Positions 16,043 through 23,337 of a stretch of 52,857 nucleotides of DNA are shown here, piece by piece. The position numbers and the translations under genes were made by a program. Every line of letters starts with the position of its first letter. Within the stretch, counting starts at the first letter, position 1. The notes beneath the pieces were generated by a model. It was not told the origin of the DNA. It saw nothing but the letters and a program-made list of their open reading frames with translations, and did not search any database. The stretch comes from Alistipes sp. Lineage in GTDB: Bacteria; Bacteroidota; Bacteroidia; Bacteroidales; Rikenellaceae. The stretch covers positions 1 to 52,857 of the forward strand of contig JAGBTO010000105.1 of NCBI GenBank assembly GCA_017631285.1, read 5' to 3'.

Positions 16043-16369
16043 ATGAACACATTGATTATCACAGACACAACAGCAGTTAGAATGAATGTTATCGTTCAGC
16101 GCACTCAGAACCTTTTAGTAGCAGGAGCAAAGGCAATGATGATTGAATCATTGAAGGAGAAACTTCGCAATGGTGTGGCACACTTCATTTTCGTTAAGAA
16201 GAATGGTGAGGTTCGTGAGGCTTTCGGCACTACCAATGCAGCAGTGGCTGCCAAGTACACTAATGGCAATGGCGTCAGTCGTGAGCATTTCAAGACCACA
16301 GCCTATTTCGACATAGAGAAAGGTGAGTGGAGAAGTTTTCGTTGGGAGTCTTTGGTTAAAGTATTCTAA
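16043..16369 (+). CDS. DUF2693/WYL_2-type SH3-barrel protein
   Basis: This 108-residue protein resembles the DUF2693 (WYL_2) group of Bacteroidetes SH3 beta-barrel proteins: a helical start (VIVQRTQNLLVAGAKAMMIE), a strand AHFIFVKKNGEVREAFGTTN, and an end with YFDIEKGEWRSFRWESLVKV. Such proteins are typical cargo of mobile elements, and the WYL-like fold suggests ligand or nucleic-acid sensing. It lies 25 bp after the 62-aa gene and 3 bp before the next gene. Confidence 0.7.
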   Translation: MNTLIITDTTAVRMNVIVQRTQNLLVAGAKAMMIESLKEKLRNGVAHFIFVKKNGEVREAFGTTNAAVAAKYTNGNGVSREHFKTTAYFDIEKGEWRSFRWESLVKVF

Positions 16370-16372
16370 GAT

Positions 16373-16675
16373 ATGGCAGAGTATATATTACAGATCCTTC
16401 GCAGAAGGTTGATGGTAGTGTTTTCGTGGGGCTTTCACCGCCCCACAGCATTACCCGACAACAGAGGTTTGGTATTCAAAGTTGATGGATTCAAATATAA
16501 GGGTATGGTCAAGGTTATTTATAATGTTGGAGCAGACCTATTCGAGATACATTTGGATGATGGTAGTATTGAAGAGGATGTATATGCCGACCAACTCGTA
16601 GATATTATAGATAGTATGGTTGAACGATGTGATGACTATGATAAACGCATATTGGCAACCTATACTAATAAGTAA
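16373..16675 (+). CDS. Hypothetical protein with small beta domain (100 aa)
   Basis: I do not recognise this 100-residue protein. The basic N-terminus (LQILRRRLMVVFSWGFHRP) could be a membrane-proximal or nucleic-acid-binding helix. The centre (FKYKGMVKVIYNVGADLFEI, then HLDDGSIEEDVYADQLVDII) looks like a Tudor- or SH3-like beta barrel. It starts 3 bp after the WYL_2-type gene and is the last gene of that short operon. Confidence 0.6.
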   Translation: MAEYILQILRRRLMVVFSWGFHRPTALPDNRGLVFKVDGFKYKGMVKVIYNVGADLFEIHLDDGSIEEDVYADQLVDIIDSMVERCDDYDKRILATYTNK

Positions 16676-16840
16676 CCTCACATAGTGATTTAGCCTCCTA
16701 TTTAAAAGTGTTATTTTTTCTATTTTGGCTAAAAATAAGTGATCTAGAATTTGCAAAAGTCGAGAAAGATACATATTTTACATAAATCCGCGCGGGCTCG
16801 CACGATAGCATAATTAATTGAAAATAAAATTGTTACAGAC

Positions 16841-16872
16841 TTGAAGGTTTCATAAAAAAGTAATACTTTTGT
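16841..16872 (+). promoter_or_regulatory. Promoter for the 90-aa gene
   Basis: TTG (16841-16843), 20 bp, then TACTTTTGT (16864-16872) fits the Bacteroidetes consensus, 32 bp before the start at 16905. Confidence 0.65.
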
Positions 16873-16904
16873 GGTGATATAATTATTTTTAAATTTAATT
16901 AAAT

Positions 16905-17177
16905 ATGCTATTTAATTTCAGAATCATTATCCCAAAGGGTACACAACGCTACACGCGTGAATTTAAAACCAAAGCAGAGGCACTTGCATTTGGAAATGGT
17001 ATTACTGCAAATTATGAATTTACAAAAGCGACGCCAATTGCCGTTGATGTATTTACTCTTGATGAGAATGGAAGTTTTAACGATGCACTTGAATTGGTAG
17101 AAGAATGCGGAGGCGAAAAGAAGTGGGAGTTTATCGGAGGATCATCAGCACCTGCGTTATGGTATTTAAGTGCATAA
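16905..17177 (+). CDS. Small hypothetical protein (90 aa), last gene of the island
   Basis: I do not recognise this family. It is a compact, mildly acidic protein with alternating strands (FNFRIIIPKGTQRYTREF) and a helix (KAEALAFGNGITANYEF), ending EFIGGSSAPALWYLSA. It has its own promoter and ends 180 bp before the right attachment repeat. Confidence 0.6.
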   Translation: MLFNFRIIIPKGTQRYTREFKTKAEALAFGNGITANYEFTKATPIAVDVFTLDENGSFNDALELVEECGGEKKWEFIGGSSAPALWYLSA

Positions 17178-17356
17178 CACAGGAATTAGGAGAGCATTTG
17201 ATTTGCTCTCCTAATTTGTATTAATAATATCCCTTACGTATTGTTGTATATTCCTGATTTTCAGTTTTTTGTTTGGTATTTTGCTTTGTGTTTTGTATAT
17301 TTGCAATACAACTGAGCCTCTGCAACGTAAATGTTTGATTTTTAATATATTTCGGA

Positions 17357-17384
17357 GCGAGTTCGAGTCTCGTTTTCCGCTCAA
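17357..17384 (+). repeat. Right attachment repeat (attR)
   Basis: This is an exact 28-bp copy of the tRNA-Gly 3' end with no tRNA body before it. It is followed at once by a hairpin terminator typical of a tRNA 3' flank, as expected for the chromosomal side of an integrated tRNA-targeting element. Confidence 0.93.
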
Positions 17385-17392
17385 CGAAAAGA

Positions 17393-17417
17393 AAGGCAGT
17401 CTGTAGACTGCCTTTTT
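17393..17417 (+). terminator. Displaced chromosomal terminator of tRNA-Gly
   Basis: The stem AAGGCAGTC (17393-17401) and GACTGCCTT (17406-17414) with loop TGTA is followed by a T run. It lies 9 bp beyond the right attachment repeat, as a tRNA terminator would before integration. Together with the island's own terminator at 156-190 it shows that integration swapped the tRNA 3' flank. The rest of the 416-bp gap 17178-17593 shows no gene. Confidence 0.8.
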
Positions 17418-17593
17418 TCGTTGATGGTACGCGGTTATGCCCAAACTACCCCAAAACTCCCCTTCCAGAGGCTGGGGGTATATATAATTCGCGAGAGATA
17501 TCCGCAGTTAAGCGCTATCTATCGGTTAATGGTTATCATACTATTTTCTGCTTTTTCTCTCCTTTGTTTTTGAATTATGCGTAACTTTGACTT

Positions 17594-17800
17594 ATGAAAA
17601 TTGAAGAAGCCATACTTTATTGCCTTGCAAGCCAGAATAGAGGGATGCGAACAGAGCAGATCGCAGAGATGATAAATCGCCAACGGCTGCATATCCGTAA
17701 AGATGGGCAACCCGTCACATCTAATCAAGTTTATGCCGTTATTTGTCGCTATCCCGATATGTTTGTAAAGGCCGAAGGTCGAATTATGTTGATGATATAA
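17594..17800 (+). CDS. Small winged-helix-like protein (68 aa)
   Basis: This 68-residue protein resembles HARE- or winged-helix-type DNA-binding domains: helix KIEEAILYCLASQN, helix RTEQIAEMINRQRL, helix SNQVYAVICRYPDMF and a final hairpin VKAEGRIMLMI. It lies 15 bp before the SDR gene on the same strand and may regulate it. TAACTTTGA, resembling a -7 box, sits 3 bp before the start codon, so either the transcript is leaderless or the true start is the ATG at codon 18. Confidence 0.6.
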   Translation: MKIEEAILYCLASQNRGMRTEQIAEMINRQRLHIRKDGQPVTSNQVYAVICRYPDMFVKAEGRIMLMI

Positions 17801-17815
17801 AAGATTGAGAGATTT

Positions 17816-18520
17816 ATGTTCAAAGATAAAGTAGTTATTATAACAGGTGGAGCCAATGGTATTGGCCGATGCATTGCCGATGAGTTCCGCAGTCAGGGGG
17901 CTGTAGTATATGTAATTGACAAGCAAGACGGTGAACATTTCGTTGGTGACATCTCCCAGAAAGAGGTACTGGAGGCATTTGCCGCCGAGGTATTGAGCAA
18001 ACACAACAAAGTGGATATCATCATAAACAATGCCCTACCGCTAATGAAAGGGATAGATGAGTGTTCCTATGAGGAGTTTCAATATGCCTTGAGTGTGGGG
18101 GTAACCGCTCCGTTCTATTTGGTTAAGCTCCTTATGCCCCATTTGGCAGAAGGTGCATCCATCATCAATATCTCCTCCTCTCGAGACCGTATGAGCCAGC
18201 CTCAGACCGAGAGCTATACGGCGGCCAAAGGTGGCATTGCTGCACTCACCCACGCCCTGGCAGTAAGCCTGGCTGGGCGAGCAAAAGTAAACTCCATCTC
18301 CCCGGGTTGGATTGACACAACATACACCGTTTACGAAGGCCCAGACGCCACGCAGCAACCTGTTGGCAGGGTGGGCAATCCGATGGATATTGCCAATATG
18401 GTGCTGTTTCTTTGTAGCGATAAGGCGAGCTTCATCACAGGCGAGAATATCTGCATTGATGGTGGTATGACCAAGCAGATGATTTACCACGGAGATTGTG
18501 GTTGGAGTTTGGAGAGGTAA
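17816..18520 (+). CDS. SDR-family NAD(P)-dependent oxidoreductase
   Basis: This is a classical short-chain dehydrogenase of 234 residues. The cofactor motif TGGANGIG (10-17), a degenerate NNA (71-73), the catalytic serine in INISSSRD (120-122) and Y134-x3-K138 in SYTAAKGG are all present, and GENICIDGG near the end is typical of FabG-like members. The substrate cannot be read from the sequence. It ends before a hairpin terminator and starts 15 bp after the small winged-helix gene. Confidence 0.92.
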   Translation: MFKDKVVIITGGANGIGRCIADEFRSQGAVVYVIDKQDGEHFVGDISQKEVLEAFAAEVLSKHNKVDIIINNALPLMKGIDECSYEEFQYALSVGVTAPFYLVKLLMPHLAEGASIINISSSRDRMSQPQTESYTAAKGGIAALTHALAVSLAGRAKVNSISPGWIDTTYTVYEGPDATQQPVGRVGNPMDIANMVLFLCSDKASFITGENICIDGGMTKQMIYHGDCGWSLER

Positions 18521-18569
18521 ATCTAGGATGCCTGCATACTAAGCAACAACCATATGGTTTGCTAAATAG

Positions 18570-18598
18570 GAGAAAAAGTTTCGGCTTTTTCTCTTTTT
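18570..18598 (+). terminator. Terminator after SDR gene
   Basis: GAGAAAAAG (18570-18578) and CTTTTTCTC (18585-18593) form a perfect stem with a TTTCGG loop, followed by five T. Confidence 0.8.
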
Positions 18599-18640
18599 GT
18601 TTGGTGATTATTGCTACCTTTGATGTAAAATTGAAAGGAA

Positions 18641-19510
18641 ATGTTGAATCCTCGTGAAAATATGGTGGTGATTGACGGTCAGATAAAGACTGCCAATATT
18701 TTACACATATCTACTAGTAGTAGAATGAATGGATACGACATTGTATTTAACAAAACAACACGCAAGACATTCTCATACGGTCGTAATAGAGCAATGTGGC
18801 TCACGAATCCCGTTATTTTCGATCCACAACATTGTCATATCTATCACAACGGTAGGCTTCTATGGCCGTTGGTTTATATTGCCGTATTTCAGCAAGGATA
18901 CTCCAAATACTGGTATGTAGAATATCCTAATGGAGCATACGCTAATTATTTGGGCAAGGAGATTAGTTTTGTAAAATCGTGTTTGGAAGACCATCAGACC
19001 AAAAGTGTATTTGAGTATCTGCGCAGTGTTGCCGCTATCAATCCTCTCAAATCAGAGGATGACAACACGCCATTGCTGTTGAGGCAATATCAAGGTATCG
19101 ACTTTATTGGTGATGACCGTGCAGCGGCCCCATACCTCAACCCAAAGGAGTTTCAATCTCAAAAGTTTGTCGCCCGACCTCTTATATTTCCATTTGGTTG
19201 CAATGCAAGTCAGCAAAAGGCCGTTCAAGCGGCATTTGAAAACCAGATAAGCATTATTCAAGGCCCTCCCGGAACGGGTAAAACGCAGACTATCCTCAAC
19301 ATCGTTGCCAACATTATTTTGCAGGGCAAGACGGTGATGGTTGTGTCGAACAACAACTCTGCAATCGAGAATGTCGTAGAGAAGATGGAGCGTTATAATA
19401 TGGGCTTTATCACTGCGATGTTGGGAAGTCGTGCGAACAAAGATGCGTTTATTGCAGCGCAAGAAACCGAAAACTTATCCCTGCTGATATTGAACAATGG
19501 CACACAATAG
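18641..19510 (+). CDS. SF1 helicase with DUF2726, 5' part of a frameshifted gene
   Basis: These 289 residues are the N-terminal part of an UPF1-like superfamily 1 helicase. Residues 1-180 are a family-specific N-terminal domain, and Walker A QGPPGTGKT is at 207-215. After about residue 275 the frame runs into an unrelated tail and stops. The continuing frame is open in parallel (it reads KLIPADIEQW across 19471-19500) and encodes the rest of the protein. About one base appears to be missing between 19440 and 19500. The gene is either inactive or affected by a sequencing error. Confidence 0.8.
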   Translation: MLNPRENMVVIDGQIKTANILHISTSSRMNGYDIVFNKTTRKTFSYGRNRAMWLTNPVIFDPQHCHIYHNGRLLWPLVYIAVFQQGYSKYWYVEYPNGAYANYLGKEISFVKSCLEDHQTKSVFEYLRSVAAINPLKSEDDNTPLLLRQYQGIDFIGDDRAAAPYLNPKEFQSQKFVARPLIFPFGCNASQQKAVQAAFENQISIIQGPPGTGKTQTILNIVANIILQGKTVMVVSNNNSAIENVVEKMERYNMGFITAMLGSRANKDAFIAAQETENLSLLILNNGTQ

Positions 19511-19530
19511 AAGCAGATAAAGCAGAGTAT

Positions 19531-21402
19531 TTGCACAACCTCGATAGTCAATCAAAAGCCCTTGCGGATGTATTTGCAAAGCAAGAGCGTTTAGCACTCG
19601 CCCGTCAAGAGTTAGATGCGCTGAAAGTTGAACGCACCCACTTTGAGCAGGAGGTTGAATTCAATGGAGCAATATCCATTCGCAAATCGTTCACCTCGGC
19701 TCAACTTATGACTTTATGGAACGAGTTGCAAGCTGTTGTTGAGGGTGTAAGATATTCGGGCATATTTGCTAAACTCGTCAATGCCATTCGTGATTATAGG
19801 TTTAGACGCAGACTGCACAAGATTTTCAATGGAGTTGCCGACAAACCGACAATTGAGGATATTATCTCGCTTATTCCAACCGTTCAGCGCAAATTCTACG
19901 AGGTGAAGCACTCGGTGTTAGTTGATGAAATAGCCTCATTGGAGCGAGCTTTATCGTCGTGCGATGCTTCGGCTATGATGAAGCGATTGCAAGAGCAGTC
20001 GATGTGCTACTTGCGTAACTCGCTATACCACAAGTACGGCAAAGAACACGAGCGACCAATATTTGCGAAGATCGTTCCCGATTTGATTAAGGAGTACCCT
20101 TTGGTATTAAGCACAACATTTTCTTCTCGCACCAACTTTGACAAAGATACGGTGTTCGACTATGTGATCATGGACGAGGCATCGCAAATCTCTGCGGAAA
20201 CGGGAGCATTGGCTCTTATGTGCGCCAAAAATGCGGTAATTGTGGGCGACTCGATGCAGTTGCCAAATGTGGTAACCGAAGAGGATAAGTTGCGTTTGCA
20301 GTCGATTGCAATGAATTGCAAGATTGACGAGCGATACGATTGTTCCAAGAATAGTTTCTTGCAGTCCGTAATTAAAGTGTTGCCCGATGCACCACAAACA
20401 CTCCTCCGAGAGCACTACCGTTGCCATCCGAAGATTATCAATTTCTGCAACCAAAAGTTCTATGGCGGCAAGTTGATAATTATGACCAAGGACAATGGCG
20501 AGGAGGATGTAATCTCTGCAAAGCGCACAGCCGTAGGTCATCACACTCGTGGAAAGATGAATCAGCGAGAGGTTGAGGTTGTGATGCAAGAGGTGTTGCC
20601 AACTTTGCCATACCCTCCAGAGGAGATAGGTATTATCGCGCCATACAATGGGCAAGTAGATGCGCTAAACAATGCTATTGGTGGTCGAGTTGATGTGGCT
20701 ACGGTACATAAATTTCAGGGGCGAGAGAAGGATGCTATCGTTATGTCCACTGTTGATGATACGATAACCGAGTTTTCGGACGATCACAATCTGCTCAATG
20801 TTGCCATATCGCGAGCCAAGCAAAAGTTCTGCCTTGTAGTGTCGGGCAATGAGCAACCAAAGGAATGCAATATCAGCGATTTGTTGGCATATATCGAGTA
20901 TAATAATTGCACCGTAACAGATAGCAATATCCACTCTATTTTCGACCTGTTATACGATCAATACACCGAGGCTCGATTGGCATATTTGAAGGAGCACAAA
21001 CGCATTTCGGAGTATGATTCGGAAAATCTAACCTACGCAATGTTGGAACAGATCATTGAGGAGAACACTGAGTTCTGCCATCTGGGTATTGTTTGTCATC
21101 AGCCACTGCGACAACTACTGCGTGATGTCTCGTTGCTCTCAGAGGACGATAGAACTTATGCGTTGCACCCAAAAACGCATATCGATTTTTTGCTCTACAA
21201 CCGAGTAAGCAAGCAGCCTGTACTCGCAATCGAGACCGACGGCTATCAGCACCATAAATCAGGAACGGAGCAATCAGCGCGTGACGAGAAGAAAAATCGC
21301 ATCCTTGCCACATACGGCATTCCGCTGTTGCGACTCTCAACCATCGGCAGCAATGAGCGTCAGCAAGTGGAAAGTACATTGATAAATATAAAAACAAAAT
21401 AG
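19531..21402 (+). CDS. SF1 helicase with DUF2726, 3' part of a frameshifted gene
   Basis: This frame carries the remaining helicase motifs: a long helical insert, Walker B DEASQ, GDSMQLPNVV, REHYRCHPKI, TVHKFQGREKD and LNVAISRAKQKF. The C-terminal domain of about 130 residues (HPKTHIDFLLYN, VLAIETDGYQHH, ARDEKKNRIL) fits the DUF2726 restriction-endonuclease-like fold. Together with the first part it makes a protein of about 920 residues. Such helicase-nuclease fusions are suspected defence or DNA-repair enzymes. The start codon given (TTG) is only the first in this frame. No ribosome-binding site supports separate translation. Confidence 0.8.
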   Translation: MHNLDSQSKALADVFAKQERLALARQELDALKVERTHFEQEVEFNGAISIRKSFTSAQLMTLWNELQAVVEGVRYSGIFAKLVNAIRDYRFRRRLHKIFNGVADKPTIEDIISLIPTVQRKFYEVKHSVLVDEIASLERALSSCDASAMMKRLQEQSMCYLRNSLYHKYGKEHERPIFAKIVPDLIKEYPLVLSTTFSSRTNFDKDTVFDYVIMDEASQISAETGALALMCAKNAVIVGDSMQLPNVVTEEDKLRLQSIAMNCKIDERYDCSKNSFLQSVIKVLPDAPQTLLREHYRCHPKIINFCNQKFYGGKLIIMTKDNGEEDVISAKRTAVGHHTRGKMNQREVEVVMQEVLPTLPYPPEEIGIIAPYNGQVDALNNAIGGRVDVATVHKFQGREKDAIVMSTVDDTITEFSDDHNLLNVAISRAKQKFCLVVSGNEQPKECNISDLLAYIEYNNCTVTDSNIHSIFDLLYDQYTEARLAYLKEHKRISEYDSENLTYAMLEQIIEENTEFCHLGIVCHQPLRQLLRDVSLLSEDDRTYALHPKTHIDFLLYNRVSKQPVLAIETDGYQHHKSGTEQSARDEKKNRILATYGIPLLRLSTIGSNERQQVESTLINIKTK

Positions 21403-21406
21403 AACT

Positions 21407-21490
21407 ATGCTCGCTTACACCTACATATCCCACGGCAAGTTCGAGTTGATTGACAAGCCGAAGCCTGCGTTGCAACAAATAGTTTTATGA
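21407..21490 (+). pseudogene. Remnant of a zinc-dependent alcohol dehydrogenase N-terminus
   Basis: The 27-codon frame begins MLAYTYISHGKFELIDKP, the characteristic start of Bacteroidetes zinc-binding alcohol dehydrogenases, and then ends in an unrelated tail and a stop. The Zn-binding and Rossmann parts are missing. Its stop overlaps the start codon of the AlkD-like gene (ATGA). A deletion or insertion has fused the old gene start to the present downstream gene. Confidence 0.65.
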
Positions 21491-22299
21491 TCAACCACCT
21501 TTTACAATCATTGGTTTGCGAGCGATTCCTGATGGATGCGCGGTATCGGGAGGGGCATTTGCGAGTGGTGAATGCGTTGCCCGAGAGGCGCGTTATGGGG
21601 CTTCATTCGCCCGAGATTAAGCAGGTTGCAAAGCAGCTCTCTCGCGAGGGTGGCGAGATTGTTATGCCCGATGGAATGCATCGAATGTGCGCCAATGGTG
21701 CTGAGGTTATTCGTGCGTTTGAGGAGGTGCCGAGCGAGAGTCTTTGCTACGAGGAGACCGTCATCTGGGGTTATCTAATCAACCTCGAAAAGTATTCGTT
21801 GGATGAGCGGTTGGCTATGCTCAGTCGCTATGTTCCGGTGCTCGATAATTGGGCGGTGTGCGACTCATATTGCGCTCACGCAAAGTGGATAGTGCGTGCC
21901 GACAAAGAGGCTATGTGGACGTTTCTGCAGCCGTGGTTTCGCTCTGAGCGTGAGTTTGAGGTGCGCTTTGCGGCGGTCGTGGCGATGTCATATTTTCTCA
22001 ACGAGGAGTGGTTAGAACAGGTATTTGCTCAACTAAATGCACTCGATTTCGACCGCATAAAGTCAAAATATAAGACCGTCAAAGGCAAACCGAAAGTCGC
22101 ACAACAAGGCACTGTGCAAGGCGTGGAGCCGTATTATGTGCGGATGGGAGTTGCGTGGTTGTTGGCAACCGCTTTAGCGAAGTTCCCCGAGCAAACTCGC
22201 ACCTTTGTCCGCTCGTCAAACCTGCCTGCCGATGTGGTAAAACTCTACATCCGCAAGGCCCGTGAGTCGCTGCGCACACGCAATGTGGTGGCATTATAA
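21487..22299 (+). CDS. DNA alkylation repair protein, AlkD-like HEAT fold
   Basis: This 270-residue protein of the DNA alkylation repair family is predicted to be all-helical. Recognised segments are SPEIKQVAKQLSRE, ETVIWGYLINLEKYSLDERL, YVPVLDNWAVCDSYCAHAKW and VRFAAVVAMSYFL, in the family order. AlkD removes bulky or charged N-alkylated bases without base flipping. The conserved D of LDNWAVCD is present. The first codons overlap the stop of the alcohol dehydrogenase remnant, so it may borrow that gene's translation start signals. Confidence 0.88.
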   Translation: MINHLLQSLVCERFLMDARYREGHLRVVNALPERRVMGLHSPEIKQVAKQLSREGGEIVMPDGMHRMCANGAEVIRAFEEVPSESLCYEETVIWGYLINLEKYSLDERLAMLSRYVPVLDNWAVCDSYCAHAKWIVRADKEAMWTFLQPWFRSEREFEVRFAAVVAMSYFLNEEWLEQVFAQLNALDFDRIKSKYKTVKGKPKVAQQGTVQGVEPYYVRMGVAWLLATALAKFPEQTRTFVRSSNLPADVVKLYIRKARESLRTRNVVAL

Positions 22300-22483
22300 C
22301 GAACATTATTCATAAATAGTCAACCAAATGCAATCTAGAAATATCTTTGCAAAAAAGAACCTATTTTAGAATCAATTTTCAAAAAGTTTGATTATATTTG
22401 AGTTAACTTCAGATTAGCAGTAGGTTTAGACTACTTGCTATTAGTAAATTTCATTTATAGAACCTTCCTAAACTTAAATAACT

Positions 22484-22558
22484 ATGAAATGGCTTGATGC
22501 GATTATTAAGGTGCTTCAGAACAATAAGTCTGAAAATGGAGATTTTGAGCCAATATAG
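22484..22558 (+). CDS. Possible 24-aa peptide with amphipathic helix
   Basis: A short frame begins MKWLDAIIKVLQNNK and ends after 24 residues. Upstream are TATATTTGA (a possible -7 box at about 22395) and a bulged hairpin with arms AGCAGTAG and CTACTTGCT. The peptide would form an amphipathic helix. It lies in the 500-bp gap 22300-22801, which otherwise holds only the LemA promoter. Coding status is uncertain. Confidence 0.3.
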   Translation: MKWLDAIIKVLQNNKSENGDFEPI

Positions 22559-22740
22559 GCATGCTCAAATGGGATTGTCTGTAATGAATCCCCCTCCATT
22601 GTGGCTGGAATGGTAGCTTCTATCTATTTGTATGAAATGACTATCTCCTTCTTTGAATTGTATATATAATCACTTTAGCGGACTTTGCAAAGAATTTATA
22701 GTCTAAAGCAATGGTTGGATTCAATTTTACCGAAAACTGA

Positions 22741-22771
22741 TTGCTGTGTAAAAATATTTTAGTAATTTTGG
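22741..22771 (+). promoter_or_regulatory. Promoter for the LemA-like gene
   Basis: TTG (22741-22743), 19 bp, then TAATTTTGG (22763-22771) fits the Bacteroidetes consensus, 30 bp before the start at 22802. Confidence 0.65.
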
Positions 22772-22801
22772 AATGCGTTAACATCTAAAATTCAAAAGAA
22801 T

Positions 22802-23323
22802 ATGCTTGTACCTATTATCGTTTGTGGAGTGATTTTGCTTGTGTTGATTATTATGTATTTTGTTTATAATAATCGAGAGGTTGCATTGCGAAAAGAGGCG
22901 GATGCCCAACGAGGCAAAATAGAGTCGGTGTATGACACTATGTGGAAAGTCTTAAAGCAAGAAGCCGGTGTAACCGAACAATATCGCAAAATTTTTGAAG
23001 AGATCTATCCCAAGTTGATTACGGGCCGATATGCTGCTAATGGAAAAGAGTTGATCAAAATGATTCAGGAATCCAATCCTGAATTTGATACCAAGCTCTA
23101 CGACAAACTAATGCAAGCAATAGAGGTGCAGCGCGCATATTTTGCTTCCGCTCAGCAACGGATGCTCGACATTATTCGTGAGCGTGAAACTTTGATAGAA
23201 TCAATGCCTTCGGGCTGGTTTGTGCGCAATAAGAACAAAATCGAATATATTGTTATCTCATCTGAGGTGACACAAAATATTATAACTACTCGCCGAGAGG
23301 ATAATATAGAGTTGTTCTCATAA
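22802..23323 (+). CDS. LemA-like membrane-anchored protein
   Basis: This 173-residue protein has one N-terminal transmembrane helix (about 2-24), then the LemA-like segment YNNREVALRKEADAQRGKIE and a four-helix body with IEVQRAYFASAQQRMLDIIR. The usual LemA stretch of YNxLV-x-x-RN is degenerate and the length is slightly below the norm. It is followed after 14 bp by a larger membrane protein, probably an obligate partner. The function of LemA proteins is not established. Confidence 0.75.
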   Translation: MLVPIIVCGVILLVLIIMYFVYNNREVALRKEADAQRGKIESVYDTMWKVLKQEAGVTEQYRKIFEEIYPKLITGRYAANGKELIKMIQESNPEFDTKLYDKLMQAIEVQRAYFASAQQRMLDIIRERETLIESMPSGWFVRNKNKIEYIVISSEVTQNIITTRREDNIELFS

Positions 23324-23337
23324 CCTCTTTTAGCAAT

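Larger units (their letters stand above)
124..17384 (+). mobile_element. Genomic island integrated in tRNA-Gly, carrying replication-like and defence genes
   Basis: The element is bounded by 28-bp direct repeats of the tRNA-Gly 3' end (124-151 and 17357-17384). A tyrosine integrase gene starts 225 bp inside the left end. The island carries a Rad52-like annealing protein, a winged-helix replication-type protein, an iteron-like array, an ATPase/nuclease pair, a type I restriction-modification operon with accessory genes and several small genes. No relaxase, coupling protein, capsid or terminase gene was recognised, so it is not a complete conjugative element or prophage. An integrative replicon moved by a helper, or a phage satellite, is an inference. 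Confidence 0.9.

Noticed and set aside
16733..16776. Second promoter-like sequence in the gap after the 100-aa gene
   Set aside because: A TTG and a TATTTTACA-like box can be found, but the match is weak and there is no gene directly downstream; the promoter at 16841-16872 is better.
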